Notes: generated from the sequence alone by a model not told the origin. Counted from the stretch's first letter, positions 16,683-26,301 are shown. The stretch: 64,000 nt of DNA from Albibacterium sp963696875 (GCA_963696875.1 CAVOLQ010000004.1:310001-374000); one strand, 5' to 3'. Numbers and translations are program-made.

Positions 16683-17183
16683 CTATTCAAAGGTCAATAG
16701 TATTTGATTTTTATCAACCGTAGATCCTTTATCGATTTCTATTGATTTTATAATTTCACTGCTTGAAGATTTTATAATATTTTCCATTTTCATGGCTTCT
16801 AGAATCAGTAGGTTATCACCTTTATGGACGGAGTCGCCAACCTTTACCAGCAAATCTAATACCATCCCGGGCATCGGGGCTTTCAAGGCGGCTATATTAT
16901 TCTTGGCAGAATGATTCAATCCCATAGTTTCAAGAAGCTTGCTATATTTATCTTGTAAGGAAACATCGTATACATTGCCGTTTATTTTTACTTTGGCTCG
17001 TTTTTTCTGGCTATTTAGAGAAATCAATTCAGCGTTATAGCTCTTATTTTCATGAAGGATGTGAAAAACATTGTCCCTGATTGCTTTGATGTCGAAAACA
17101 AACTCTTTTGAATCAATGAACAACTTTTCGTCTTTTTGTTCAATATTGAAATGATGCTTTTCATTAACAGATAATTTGCTCAT
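16683..17183 (-). CDS. Stand-alone biotinyl-domain protein (carboxylase biotin carrier)
   Basis: A 166-residue protein whose C-terminal 70 residues form a biotinyl/lipoyl domain: APMPGMVLDLLVKVGDSV and then LLILEAMKMENII, with Lys of AMKM as the biotin site. The AMKM tetrapeptide argues for biotin rather than lipoate. The N-terminal half resembles the linker preceding the biotin domain in propionyl/methylcrotonyl-CoA carboxylase alpha subunits or oxaloacetate decarboxylase carriers. No biotin carboxylase or transcarboxylase gene is nearby, so its enzyme partner is unknown. It has its own promoter at 17202-17232 and ends against tyrA. Confidence 0.85.
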   Translation of the reverse strand: MSKLSVNEKHHFNIEQKDEKLFIDSKEFVFDIKAIRDNVFHILHENKSYNAELISLNSQKKRAKVKINGNVYDVSLQDKYSKLLETMGLNHSAKNNIAALKAPMPGMVLDLLVKVGDSVHKGDNLLILEAMKMENIIKSSSSEIIKSIEIDKGSTVDKNQILLTFE

Positions 17184-17201
17184 AAGCTAGAATAGTTAAG
17201 T

Positions 17202-17232
17202 CAAACTTAGTTAAAATTGAAGGTATTTACAA
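17202..17232 (-). promoter_or_regulatory. Promoter of the biotinyl-protein gene
   Basis: On the minus strand, TTG (17232-17230), 20 bases, then TAAGTTTG (17209-17202). Both boxes match the Bacteroidota consensus, 19 bases before the ATG. Confidence 0.55.
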
Positions 17233-17268
17233 GTCAACCATTTGGCAATGGCTTAATTCCCTTTTACT

Positions 17269-17976
17269 TTACCGGTTTAAAAAGTTTACTTCAAAACAAG
17301 CGGTCAAAGCGGCAGTTTCCGTGCGTAATCTCGACTCACCCAAGCTGATTGGTATAAATCCATGTTCGCTTGCTGTTTCCGCCTCCTTGGGGCTAAAATC
17401 GCCTTCAGGGCCGATAAGAATTGTACAGGATGAAGGATTTTGTAAAGAATCTTTCAAATAGACTTTCTCTCCTTCCATGCAATGAGCAATAAATTTTTGG
17501 GTAGTATCCACTTTTTCGATTAAATCTTTAAGCGGAGTAAGCGCATTTAATTTAGGGTGGTAAGCTTTTAATGATTGTTTCATTGCGGCAGTTATCCTTT
17601 TAAAGAGCCGTTCGATATTAAGGTCCTTCCTTTCGGAATGTGCGCAAAGTATGGGGGTAATTTCATCGATTCCAATCTCAGTTGCTTTTTCTAAAAACCA
17701 CTCCAGACGTTCAATATTCTTCGTAGGAGCAATGGCAATATGTAGATAATGATTTCTTTGATTGAAATTCTGAACAAGTGAAAGGATTTTTACGAGTGTT
17801 CGTTTTGGATGAGCATCAATAATCTCTGCTTCAAACCATCCGCCTGAGCCATTAATTAGCACTACCCGATCTCCTAACTTGAGCCGTAGGACTTTTATAC
17901 AATGCTTGCTCTCCTCTTCACAAAGCAAAAAGGCTTCATCCGTTACTAGTATTTCTGGGGTGTAAAATAGATGCAC
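17269..17976 (-). CDS. rsmE: 16S rRNA (uracil(1498)-N(3))-methyltransferase
   Basis: SPOUT-class methyltransferase that modifies U1498 of 16S rRNA. The C-terminal knot motifs are clear: LIGPEGDFSPKEAE and LGESRLRTETAAL (about residues 187-225), with the SAM-binding leucine- and glycine-rich loop. The N-terminal HLFYTPEI begins the PUA-like RNA-binding domain. The first codon is GTG; starting there gives MHLFYTP, the usual family start. At 235 residues the length is normal. It is last in a run dedA, ppa, CBS membrane protein, rsmE, with only 21 bases to the preceding gene. Confidence 0.95.
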   Translation of the reverse strand: MHLFYTPEILVTDEAFLLCEEESKHCIKVLRLKLGDRVVLINGSGGWFEAEIIDAHPKRTLVKILSLVQNFNQRNHYLHIAIAPTKNIERLEWFLEKATEIGIDEITPILCAHSERKDLNIERLFKRITAAMKQSLKAYHPKLNALTPLKDLIEKVDTTQKFIAHCMEGEKVYLKDSLQNPSSCTILIGPEGDFSPKEAETASEHGFIPISLGESRLRTETAALTACFEVNFLNR

Positions 17977-17997
17977 TATTAGTCGGATTTAACAGGA

Positions 17998-19311
17998 TTA
18001 AGATTCACTCTCCTCTTCCTTTTGATTGAGGTATTCCATCTTTACCGATTCTACGTTTTGCTCGGTTTTCTTTAAGATGGTAAAATCGTAGCCATAAAAA
18101 TATTTTTTCTCGCCTACATCTGGTATTTTATCAAAAAGTTCACTGACTAATCCGGAAATGGTATCATAATCTGTACTTATTGGAAGTTCATAGGGCAGAA
18201 ACTCATTTACGTCATGCAATGATGCGGAAGCATCCACAATAAATTCGGTTTCAGAAACTTGGTGAACAATAGGCTTTTCCTCATCGTATTCATCTTGAAT
18301 TTCACCAACCAGCTCTTCTACAATATCCTCTAAGGTTACAATTCCCGAAGTTCCACCAAACTCGTCTAATACGACGGCAATTTGTATTCTTTTCAACTGA
18401 AACTCACTCATCAGATCGTTGATCTTTTTAGTTTCCGGAATGAAGTAGGGTTTACGTATAATGTTCTTTAACTCTAACTCCTTCTTGTCGATTAAAAAAG
18501 GCAATAGATCTTTGGCATGAACCATCCCAACAATCTTATCGATGCTTCCATCATAGACTGGGACCCTTGAGTAGCCTTCACTAATGATTGTATGAAGGAG
18601 TTCTTCCTTAGGGCTGTCTACTTCGACTGCTGATATCTTGGTTCTGGGCACCATGATGTTCTTCACGATTCGCTCATTGAAATCGAATACATTTTTGATA
18701 AGCTCATGCTCAACCATATTAAGAGCTCCTGATTCTTTACCCTGGTCTAGCAAATATTGTAATTCTTCGGAAGAGTGATGCGCTTCATTCAGATTTCCTC
18801 CAAAACCAAGTAGTTTTAACAGGAAATTTGCAAATCCGTTTAACACCCAAATTATTGGTCTAAAAATGACATAAAAGAACCGCAGTGGGACTGATATAAA
18901 CATTGTAGTTCCAACTGGCTGCTGGATTGCAATGGACTTGGGTGCCAATTCTCCAAATACGATATGCAACACTGTAATAATTGCAAATGCAAAAACGTGT
19001 CCCATATTTGTGGCAAAAGAACTAGTGAGTTCTATGTTAAAAAGGCCAAGGAAATCAATAACAACCTGCGTCATTACCGCTTCCCCGACCCAACCCAAGC
19101 CTAAAGAGGCTAAGGTAATTCCTAATTGCGTAGCGGCTAAATAACCATCCAAATGAGAGGTTATGTGCTTAGCCATCTTGGCAACGCTGCTTCCAGACTT
19201 TGCTTGAATTTCAATTTGAGATGCTCGAACTTTTACAATAGCAAATTCGGCGGCTACAAAAAAGCCATTCAAAAACACCAAAAAGAAAGTAATAAAGATC
19301 TGGAAACCCAT
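17998..19311 (-). CDS. CNNM/CBS-domain membrane protein (hemolysin C / CorC family)
   Basis: A 437-residue protein with a DUF21 (CNNM) membrane domain of three or four helices (residues 1-190), a CBS pair (about 205-330) and a C-terminal transporter-associated CorC_HlyC domain (about 345-425). The junction VPRTKISAVEV and the later FGGTSGIVTLEDIVEELVGEI are family hallmarks. Relatives are linked to magnesium/cobalt transport and, as GldE in gliding Bacteroidota, to motility; the hemolysin name is historical. It sits 2 bases from ppa in a run with dedA and rsmE. The exact substrate cannot be read from the sequence. Confidence 0.87.
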   Translation of the reverse strand: MGFQIFITFFLVFLNGFFVAAEFAIVKVRASQIEIQAKSGSSVAKMAKHITSHLDGYLAATQLGITLASLGLGWVGEAVMTQVVIDFLGLFNIELTSSFATNMGHVFAFAIITVLHIVFGELAPKSIAIQQPVGTTMFISVPLRFFYVIFRPIIWVLNGFANFLLKLLGFGGNLNEAHHSSEELQYLLDQGKESGALNMVEHELIKNVFDFNERIVKNIMVPRTKISAVEVDSPKEELLHTIISEGYSRVPVYDGSIDKIVGMVHAKDLLPFLIDKKELELKNIIRKPYFIPETKKINDLMSEFQLKRIQIAVVLDEFGGTSGIVTLEDIVEELVGEIQDEYDEEKPIVHQVSETEFIVDASASLHDVNEFLPYELPISTDYDTISGLVSELFDKIPDVGEKKYFYGYDFTILKKTEQNVESVKMEYLNQKEEESES

Positions 19312-19313
19312 AA

Positions 19314-19862
19314 CTACTTATTCATCTTCACAAAAGTATCTTGGTAAAGCTCTATACTTTCTTCGATAACTTTATAAGCATAGGACTTATCAAGAAGTTG
19401 CTCAACTGTGACGTTCTTCTTTTCCAAAGCTTTATAGTCTTGAAAAAAGCGAACGATTTCTTTCATGGTGTGTGGGGGGAGTTCTGAGATATCTTTTATG
19501 TAGTTTACCGACATGTCGTTGGTGGCTACAGCTATTATTTTATCATCTTGCTCACCATTGTCAATCATATGCATGACACCAATCACGGTCGCCTCTACCA
19601 TGGTCATTGGATAAACGTCTGCCGAACAGATAACCAAAATATCTAAAGGATCATGATCGTCACAATAGGTTTGTGGGATAAAACCATAGTTGGCAGGGTA
19701 CATTACAGATGAAAATAATATGCGATCTAATTTCATTAAACCGCTTTCTTTATCTATCTCATATTTTGCTTTTGATCCCTTTGGGATCTCAATAATGGCA
19801 TTGACAGATTTCGGAAGTTCGCTACCTGGGGAAATATCATGCCATGGGTGATTACTACTCAT
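19314..19862 (-). CDS. ppa: Inorganic pyrophosphatase (family I)
   Basis: Soluble Mg-dependent enzyme that hydrolyses pyrophosphate and so pulls biosynthetic reactions forward. Family I motifs are present: IEIPKGSKAKYE (substrate lysines), YPANYGFIPQTY, and the metal-binding DDHDPLDILVI (about residues 66-76), followed by DDKIIAV. The open frame starts at a TTG (19871), but ATG 19862 gives MSSNHPWHDI, the usual start of the Bacteroidota enzymes, and a 182-residue protein. It lies 24 bases after dedA on the same strand. Confidence 0.94.
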   Translation of the reverse strand: MSSNHPWHDISPGSELPKSVNAIIEIPKGSKAKYEIDKESGLMKLDRILFSSVMYPANYGFIPQTYCDDHDPLDILVICSADVYPMTMVEATVIGVMHMIDNGEQDDKIIAVATNDMSVNYIKDISELPPHTMKEIVRFFQDYKALEKKNVTVEQLLDKSYAYKVIEESIELYQDTFVKMNK

Positions 19863-19886
19863 ACTTTTCAAATAATTTTTTGTACT

Positions 19887-20510
19887 TTAAGACTTTCTTT
19901 TTTTTATAAAAGCATAGATAATTGGCGCTGTCGCTAAGACAATAAATCCAATTACGATATACTCTATATAATTTACTATTTGCGGGAATTCAATTCCTAA
20001 AAAGTAACCTGCCAAAGTAAGAGTCAAGACCCACAATAACGCGCCGACGACATTATAAAGCGCAAATCTTTTAAAATCCACTTTGACAATTCCCGCGAAT
20101 ATAGGTGCAAAGGTACGGATAATTGGGAGGAATCTTCCAAGGATGAGTGCCGTTGCGCCGTATTTGTGATAAAATTCTTCAGCAACAACAATATATCTTT
20201 TTTTAAACAACAGGGAATCCTCTCTTTTAAATAACCTTGGTCCGGCTCGTCTGCCGAAAACATAGCCCACAAAGTTCCCTAATACCGCTGCCACGATAAG
20301 TCCAATACATATAATAAATATATTAGTATCTAGAAGGCCTGATGCGACAAACAAACCTGATAAAAAAAGCAAGTAATCACCAGGAAGAAAAAAACCAAAA
20401 AACAAACCTGTTTCCGCGAATACGACAAATAAAAGCAGATAGAAACCCCCTGATTTTAAAAGAGCCTCAGCATCTATAAGATGTTGTAAAGTAGACCAGA
20501 GTTCATTCAT
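19887..20510 (-). CDS. DedA family membrane protein
   Basis: A 207-residue polytopic protein of the DedA/VTT superfamily. Family marks include the early ETGLFFGFFLPGDYLLFLSG (about residues 32-51), the GRRAGPRLF loop and the FLPIIRTFAPIFAG segment (about 126-139) with the conserved Arg of the re-entrant region. DedA proteins help maintain membrane potential and recycle lipid carriers such as undecaprenyl phosphate; which applies here is unknown. It is the first gene of the run with ppa, the CBS protein and rsmE, and starts just beyond the terminator of the nuo operon. Confidence 0.9.
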   Translation of the reverse strand: MNELWSTLQHLIDAEALLKSGGFYLLLFVVFAETGLFFGFFLPGDYLLFLSGLFVASGLLDTNIFIICIGLIVAAVLGNFVGYVFGRRAGPRLFKREDSLLFKKRYIVVAEEFYHKYGATALILGRFLPIIRTFAPIFAGIVKVDFKRFALYNVVGALLWVLTLTLAGYFLGIEFPQIVNYIEYIVIGFIVLATAPIIYAFIKKRKS

Positions 20511-20552
20511 TTTTAATTACGAATATATAAAAAAAATCACAGGGATTTTTAT

Positions 20553-20607
20553 ATAAAAAAATAATAACATTCCTTATCCCGTCTCGGAATGAGCAATATT
20601 ATTATTT
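20553..20607 (-). terminator. Probable terminator of the nuo operon
   Basis: GGAATG (20591-20586) pairs with CATTCC (20573-20568), flanked by complementary AT-rich arms (TATTATTATT with AATAATA). On the minus strand it ends in a T-tract corresponding to the A-run at 20555-20560. It lies just after nuoN. Confidence 0.6.
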
Positions 20608-20617
20608 TTCTATATGT

Positions 20618-21997
20618 TTATATTAATCCAGAAATCAATCCAGGATAAACGCCGAAAAGTATAGTCAGAATAGTGGCTAGAAATAATACAATCTTATAAT
20701 TCAAGTTTAACTCGATCTCTGCTCTATCAGCACTTCGGAAGTACATCGAAACGATAACACGGAAATAGTAGAAGATACCTATTGCTGCATTCACTACCGC
20801 CAGCACCAGTAAAACAACATGATAGTTGCTAAGGGCCGCTGAGAACATCATAAATTTACCGATAAAACCAACTGTCAAGGGAATTCCTGCGAGCGAAAGC
20901 ATAGCGATTGCTATCGACAAAGAGAGTAAAGGATTCTTTTTAGCCAGGCCATTGAAGGCTTCGTATTGTTCACTTCCGTAAGAGCGCTTCACTAGAATTA
21001 AACCTCCGAAAGCTATAATTGTGGCTATAGAATAAGCACCCACGTATATAAAGATCCCATTAGCTGAATCGCCGCTCAAGCTGATCAATGCAAAAAGCAT
21101 ATACCCCACGTGAGAAACGCTTGAATAGGTTAACATTCGCTTAAAGCTTTGTTGCATCATTGCCGTGATGTTTCCAATGAATAATGTAAGAACGGACATC
21201 ACTAATAAAATGGGCACCCAAAAATCTTGCAACGGCTCAAAGCAAAACCAGAACAAACGTAAAAAAGCAGCAATAGAAGCAACTTTTACAACAGTGCTCA
21301 TAAAGATCGTAATTAATGTTGGAGAGCCATCGTACACGTCTGGCACCCAAAAATGAAAGGGCGCGGCCCCTACCTTAAATCCTAAACCAACGATTAAAAA
21401 TAATATTCCTGTATAAAATAAAGGGGAGATATTGCCATTGGAATTGCTAACATATTGTTGGATGCCTTCTAAACCAAATGAAGCTGTTGCACCATATATC
21501 AAGGCGATTCCAAATAGAAGAAATCCAGTAGAAAAAGCTCCCATTAAAAAATATTTTAAGGAGGCTTCATTTGATGCAAAATCTTGCTTTCTAATCCCCG
21601 CAAGGATATATAAAGCTACAGACATAATTTCCAAGCCTATGAAGAGCATGGCCATATTATAGAAGGATACAACTAACAGAGCGCCTGTAAGCGAAAAGAG
21701 AATCAATGAAAAGTATTCTGCGACTTGATCTCCCTGAGCTTTAAAATAGTCTCTGGATAGAAGAAGAATCAATACGGTCAATAATGTCATTAAAACTGAA
21801 AAAGCAATGGAAAAGTTATCGAACAATACCATTCCACTGAACAGAGGAATTAACTCGCTATTCCACTGATAGGCAGAAAATCCTGCAGCCACTAGTAAAC
21901 CTATTATGGAAAAAGGTAATAAGACCTTACTGGCTTTAAATAGACCTAAATATAAAACTAAGATCGCTAAAAGAGAAAGCGTAATAATTGCACTCAT
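20618..21997 (-). CDS. nuoN: NADH-quinone oxidoreductase subunit N
   Basis: Antiporter-like membrane subunit of complex I, one of three proton channels in the membrane arm. At 459 residues it has about 14 helices. The conserved channel elements are visible: MSVALYILAG, the loop with KVGAAPFHFWVPDVYDGSP (about residues 206-224, holding the key Lys and the broken-helix His), and RMLTYSSVSHVGYM. It is the last gene of the operon, after nuoM and before the terminator at 20553-20607. No deviation from the family is apparent. Confidence 0.95.
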   Translation of the reverse strand: MSAIITLSLLAILVLYLGLFKASKVLLPFSIIGLLVAAGFSAYQWNSELIPLFSGMVLFDNFSIAFSVLMTLLTVLILLLSRDYFKAQGDQVAEYFSLILFSLTGALLVVSFYNMAMLFIGLEIMSVALYILAGIRKQDFASNEASLKYFLMGAFSTGFLLFGIALIYGATASFGLEGIQQYVSNSNGNISPLFYTGILFLIVGLGFKVGAAPFHFWVPDVYDGSPTLITIFMSTVVKVASIAAFLRLFWFCFEPLQDFWVPILLVMSVLTLFIGNITAMMQQSFKRMLTYSSVSHVGYMLFALISLSGDSANGIFIYVGAYSIATIIAFGGLILVKRSYGSEQYEAFNGLAKKNPLLSLSIAIAMLSLAGIPLTVGFIGKFMMFSAALSNYHVVLLVLAVVNAAIGIFYYFRVIVSMYFRSADRAEIELNLNYKIVLFLATILTILFGVYPGLISGLI

Positions 21998-22043
21998 TGA
22001 TTTCTATATTAGTTTCGGAAAAACAATCCGAAATAAATTCACT

Positions 22044-23492
22044 TTATTTTAATGATACTTGATTAATTAATTCTGTTACTGCTGCCTCTGAAAGGTTCAA
22101 TAAAGGTTGAGGGTAAACACCTATCGCAATTACTAAGATTACAATAATTGCTAAAACCCAGCGTTCTGAACCCTTAATGTCATGAAAGCTTGTCGTCATC
22201 TCATTAGATTCACCCAGCATCGATTTCTGATACATTCTTAATAAGTAAACTGCACCAAAGATTAATGTGAGTCCACCGAAAGCGGCAAACCAAAATCCTT
22301 TTGAAAATATACCCACTAACAAAATAAATTCACCTATAAAACCGTTTGTCATTGGTAAACCAATTGCCCCCATGACAATTACTAGGAAAGCAATCGCTAA
22401 AAACGGTGCGGATTTAGCAATTCCACCAAGTTTTGCCAATTCCTGTGTTCCTGTTCTACGAATTATGATGTCTGCAATAAAGAATAATCCAATAACATTA
22501 ATACCGTGATTAATCATTTGGATCATTGCTCCCTGTAGACCTTCGACACTCCAGCTAAAGATTCCGGCTGCTATTAAACCCACGTGTGCAATAGAAGAAT
22601 AAGCGATTAAACGCTTTATATCATTTTGTTGAAAAGCAATGATCGATGCATATACTATGCCTATAATCGCTAAAGTCAAGGCTATTGTACCATATTCATC
22701 AAAAGCTTGTGGTGCAATTGGGATTAACCAGCGAATCACGCCATAAGTTCCCATTTTTAACATTATTCCAGCCAAAAGCATTGTTCCGGCAGTAGGCGCT
22801 ACGGTATAGGTGTCAGGCTGCCAAGTATGAAATGGAATAAGGGGCATTTTTATAGCAAAGGCTGCAAAGAATGCCCAAAACACCCAACCTTGAGCATTTG
22901 AATCTAAGGCTAATTGATAAAACGAGCTTAGCTCAAAGTTCCTTTCAGGAACTTGTAATTGCAAGTAAATTATTGCAATTAACATCAGTAAGCTTCCTAA
23001 AAAAGTATAGATGAAAAACTTGATGGTAATGGCTATCCTTTTCTCTCCGCCCCATAATGCACAGATAAAATATATTGGTATTAATGCTGCTTCCCAACCT
23101 ACATAGAAGATAAATGCATCTAAGGCTGTAAATACCAATAATAGACCCGCTTGCATAAAAAGGACCAGGGCATAGAAACTACCTTTATAATCATAGCTGA
23201 AAGCTGCTAATATGATAAGCGGAATTAATCCATTCGTCAATAATACCATGGGCAGGCTTATACCATCAATTCCTACATGAAAATTGATTCCCAAAGCGGG
23301 TAGCCATGCAAATTCCTGTACAAATTGCATGGAGGCATCAGGAACAAAATTGATGAGAAACGGGATGGTATAGGCTAACGATATAAGGGATAGCAATAAA
23401 GCCAATCGTTTAGCAGATTGGGCTTGCTTAACAAATGCAAGCATCAAGGCACCAAGTAAAGGCAGTATTAAAAGTATAAGTAAATTGTTCAT
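22044..23492 (-). CDS. nuoM: NADH-quinone oxidoreductase subunit M
   Basis: Second antiporter-like subunit of the complex I membrane arm, 482 residues. Features include the glutamate-bearing helix with FYVGWEAALIPIYF (about residues 129-142), KMPLIPFHTWQPDTY (about 215-229), and KRLIAYSSIAHVGLIAAG. The N-terminal half begins with a typical hydrophobic leader helix and GIDGISLPMVLLT. It lies 20 bases after nuoL and 46 bases before nuoN. The sequence is intact, in contrast to nuoD, nuoE and nuoF in the same operon. Confidence 0.95.
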   Translation of the reverse strand: MNNLLILLILPLLGALMLAFVKQAQSAKRLALLLSLISLAYTIPFLINFVPDASMQFVQEFAWLPALGINFHVGIDGISLPMVLLTNGLIPLIILAAFSYDYKGSFYALVLFMQAGLLLVFTALDAFIFYVGWEAALIPIYFICALWGGEKRIAITIKFFIYTFLGSLLMLIAIIYLQLQVPERNFELSSFYQLALDSNAQGWVFWAFFAAFAIKMPLIPFHTWQPDTYTVAPTAGTMLLAGIMLKMGTYGVIRWLIPIAPQAFDEYGTIALTLAIIGIVYASIIAFQQNDIKRLIAYSSIAHVGLIAAGIFSWSVEGLQGAMIQMINHGINVIGLFFIADIIIRRTGTQELAKLGGIAKSAPFLAIAFLVIVMGAIGLPMTNGFIGEFILLVGIFSKGFWFAAFGGLTLIFGAVYLLRMYQKSMLGESNEMTTSFHDIKGSERWVLAIIVILVIAIGVYPQPLLNLSEAAVTELINQVSLK

Positions 23493-23512
23493 CTATTTAA
23501 ATCGTCCTGTTT

Positions 23513-25432
23513 CTAAATTGTATAAAAACCATATATAAAAATGGCAATCATTCCTATTACCATTAAGAAAATATATAAACCCACATTTCCTCCCTGTAAT
23601 AATCGTATTCCCTTGCCAGATTGGTTAAAGCCATTTGCAACGCCATTCACAATTGCATCAATACCCTTCTTATCTACAATACGGTAAAAAAGAACTGAAA
23701 GTCTGTCTAAAGGCTTTACAACTAAGGCATCATAAATTTCATCGACATAGAATTTATTATATGAAAGATTTTCGAGAAAGCCTTTTTCAACCCTATCTGC
23801 TTCTGGGACAGATGCATTGGTGACGAATTTACGATATGCCCAAATGGCCATCACGATGGCTGCTATTCCAGAAACCGTCATTAAAATATACTCGGTATTA
23901 TGATCTAAATTGAATGTGCCTGTGATTGCAGCAGAATCAGCAAACACTGGCGTTAAGAAATTCGCCAATCCATAATTTCCTCCAATTGCTTCAGGAAGAT
24001 TAAGAAGTCCACCAACAACGGATAAAACTGCAAGAACGATTAATGGGAATGTCATCGACAGTGGAGATTCATGAATATTCTTTTCTTCTTCGAATGTGCC
24101 TCTAAATTTTCCGTAGAAAGTAAGGAACAACATTCTGAACATGTAGAAAGCAGTAAACAAGGCTCCGATAAGCCCGCCAATCCATAACGCTTTATTGCTT
24201 GCGAAAGCATGGGCTAAAATCTCATCTTTTGAAAAGAACCCGGATAATGGCGGAATTCCCGAGATTGCAATAGTAGCGATTAGCATGGTAATAAATGTGA
24301 TAGGCAACTTCTTTTTTAACCCACCCATCGATCGCATATCCTGTTCATTACTCATTGCATGAATAACAGATCCAGCGCCTAAAAACAAAAGCGCTTTAAA
24401 GAATGCGTGGGTAATAACGTGGAAAAAAGCTCCAGTAAAAGCGCCAACGCCTAATCCCAAGAACATATACCCTAATTGGGATACCGTTGAATAGGCCAAA
24501 ACTCGCTTGATATCATTTTGGGTAATTGCGATAGCTGCTGCCAATATTGCTGTTGCCAACCCTACCACTGCTACAATTTGCAATGTGATAGGAGAAAGTG
24601 TAAACAAGATGTTTGAACGAGCGATCATATAAATACCCGCTGTAACCATTGTTGCAGCGTGAATTAAAGCTGAAACTGGGGTAGGCCCAGCCATAGCATC
24701 AGGAAGCCAAGTAAATAATGGAATCTGTGCTGATTTACCAGTTGCTGCAATAAATAATAGTATCGTGATTAATAATAAAGTAGTATCGCCCATAGTAATC
24801 CCTGCTGCTTGTGGAAAAACAGACGAAAACTCGATGCTACCAAAGGTTACAAAAATCAAAATAACCGCTAATAAGAATCCTAAGTCTCCAATACGGTTCA
24901 TGACAAAGGCCTTCTTCCCCGCACTTGCGAAAGAAGAATTCTTATACCAAAAGCCGATTAAAAGATAAGAGCATAGTCCTACACCCTCCCAGCCAATGAA
25001 CATAACCAAGTAGTTTGAGCCTAGGACCAATAAAAGCATAAAGAAAATAAAAAGGTTCAGAAAAGAAAAAAACTTTCCAAAACCTTGATCATTCTTCATA
25101 TAACCGATGGAGTAAATATGAATTAATGCTCCGATTCCTGTTACTATCAATAACATGATTGAGCTTAAAGGGTCGATTAAGAATGATAGTCCAATTTTTA
25201 ACGAACCTACTTGAATCCAGTCAAAAATAGAAACAGTGTAACTTGCAGCTTCACCCAATTGGCGAGCTTGATAAACGTCTGCGAATAAAATGCAGCTTAA
25301 TAAAAAGGAGATGACAACAACGCCACTACCTACGATTCCAATGAGTGCATGCGGTAAACGATTTCTTCCAAGTCCAATAATCAGAAAACCAATTAAGGGC
25401 AAAAGTGGAACTAACCAAATTAAGTCTATCAT
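23513..25432 (-). CDS. nuoL: NADH-quinone oxidoreductase subunit L
   Basis: Distal antiporter-like subunit of complex I, 639 residues, slightly longer than nuoM and nuoN because of the C-terminal lateral helix that clamps the membrane arm. Diagnostic segments are FIGWEGVGLCSYLLIGFWY (about 146-164), AQIPLFTWLPDAMAGPTPVSALIHAATMV (about 230-258, cited by position), and DIKRVLAYSTVSQLGYM. Near the C terminus, YNKFYVDEIYD is the conserved piece that leads into the lateral helix. It lies 42 bases after nuoK. Confidence 0.96.
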   Translation of the reverse strand: MIDLIWLVPLLPLIGFLIIGLGRNRLPHALIGIVGSGVVVISFLLSCILFADVYQARQLGEAASYTVSIFDWIQVGSLKIGLSFLIDPLSSIMLLIVTGIGALIHIYSIGYMKNDQGFGKFFSFLNLFIFFMLLLVLGSNYLVMFIGWEGVGLCSYLLIGFWYKNSSFASAGKKAFVMNRIGDLGFLLAVILIFVTFGSIEFSSVFPQAAGITMGDTTLLLITILLFIAATGKSAQIPLFTWLPDAMAGPTPVSALIHAATMVTAGIYMIARSNILFTLSPITLQIVAVVGLATAILAAAIAITQNDIKRVLAYSTVSQLGYMFLGLGVGAFTGAFFHVITHAFFKALLFLGAGSVIHAMSNEQDMRSMGGLKKKLPITFITMLIATIAISGIPPLSGFFSKDEILAHAFASNKALWIGGLIGALFTAFYMFRMLFLTFYGKFRGTFEEEKNIHESPLSMTFPLIVLAVLSVVGGLLNLPEAIGGNYGLANFLTPVFADSAAITGTFNLDHNTEYILMTVSGIAAIVMAIWAYRKFVTNASVPEADRVEKGFLENLSYNKFYVDEIYDALVVKPLDRLSVLFYRIVDKKGIDAIVNGVANGFNQSGKGIRLLQGGNVGLYIFLMVIGMIAIFIYGFYTI

Positions 25433-25474
25433 ATTATATTACAAATTAGCCGTTCGGCTTAAAAATCTAACAAA

Positions 25475-25795
25475 TTACCATTTAAGTCTATTCAATATAT
25501 TAATATCAATTGAACGGGTATTTCTATAAACCATCATTATTATTGCCAGCCCGACAGCGACCTCTGCTGCAGCTAAAGCAATAACAAAGAAAACAAATAC
25601 TTGTCCAGCTGGGTCTCCATGGAACACAGAAAACACAACTAAAAGTAAGTTTACAGAATTTAACATAAGCTCAATGGACATCATTATTACGATCACGTTT
25701 CGGCGTGTTAATACGCCTATAATTCCGATTCCAAAAATAAGGCTACAAAAGATGATATAATGATTTAGCGGAACGCTCTGTATAGTCTCAAACAT
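25475..25795 (-). CDS. nuoK: NADH-quinone oxidoreductase subunit K
   Basis: A 106-residue subunit with three membrane helices, an MrpC homologue. The two glutamates that carry protons through the half-channel are visible in IMMSIELMLNSVNL (about residues 33-46) and AAAEVAVGLAI (about 74-84). The length matches the family. Its start is 3 bases after the end of nuoJ, indicating tight coupling. Confidence 0.95.
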   Translation of the reverse strand: MFETIQSVPLNHYIIFCSLIFGIGIIGVLTRRNVIVIMMSIELMLNSVNLLLVVFSVFHGDPAGQVFVFFVIALAAAEVAVGLAIIMMVYRNTRSIDINILNRLKW

Positions 25796-25798
25796 TTT

Positions 25799-26296
25799 TT
25801 ATGCTTTTTTGGTGTCTTTTTTTGCTAATAAAACAGCACCGATCATGGCTGTTAATAATAATAAAGATGATATCTCAAAAGGAAGTAGGAAATCACTAAA
25901 AAGCACTTTCCCTAAATTTCTTACCAGTCCTATTTCAGGGTCTATAATCTCCACAGGTGCCGACAGCGTGAGAACCTTTAAAGAGCCAGCAAAAGTAACT
26001 AATAAACACATCCCCGCTATTACCCCCATTCCTTTGACCAAGCCGGATTTTAAGGGCTCAGTTTCTTCATTGAGATTCAGAAGCATGAGGACAAATAAAA
26101 ATAATACCATTATGGCCCCCATATAGACTATGAAGTTTACAACAGCTAAAAACTGTGCATTCAGAAGGATATAATGAATACTGATTGTGAAAAAAGTAAC
26201 AACCAAATATAAAACACTATGTACTGGATTCTTAGTAAGAATGGTCATTACTGAGAAAAAGATTGTAAGAAAAGCTACAAAATAAAAAATCGTCAT
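25799..26296 (-). CDS. nuoJ: NADH-quinone oxidoreductase subunit J
   Basis: A 165-residue membrane subunit with five helices near the quinone end of the membrane arm. The third helix VVNFIVYMGAIMVLFLFVLMLLN (cited in part, about residues 51-73) has the conserved YxGAIMVLFLFV sequence that contains the pi-bulge tied to the active/deactive transition. The C-terminal helix LLLTAMIGAVLLAKK is also typical. It lies 5 bases after nuoI and 3 before nuoK. Confidence 0.95.
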   Translation of the reverse strand: MTIFYFVAFLTIFFSVMTILTKNPVHSVLYLVVTFFTISIHYILLNAQFLAVVNFIVYMGAIMVLFLFVLMLLNLNEETEPLKSGLVKGMGVIAGMCLLVTFAGSLKVLTLSAPVEIIDPEIGLVRNLGKVLFSDFLLPFEISSLLLLTAMIGAVLLAKKDTKKA

Positions 26297-26301
26297 CGCT
26301 G

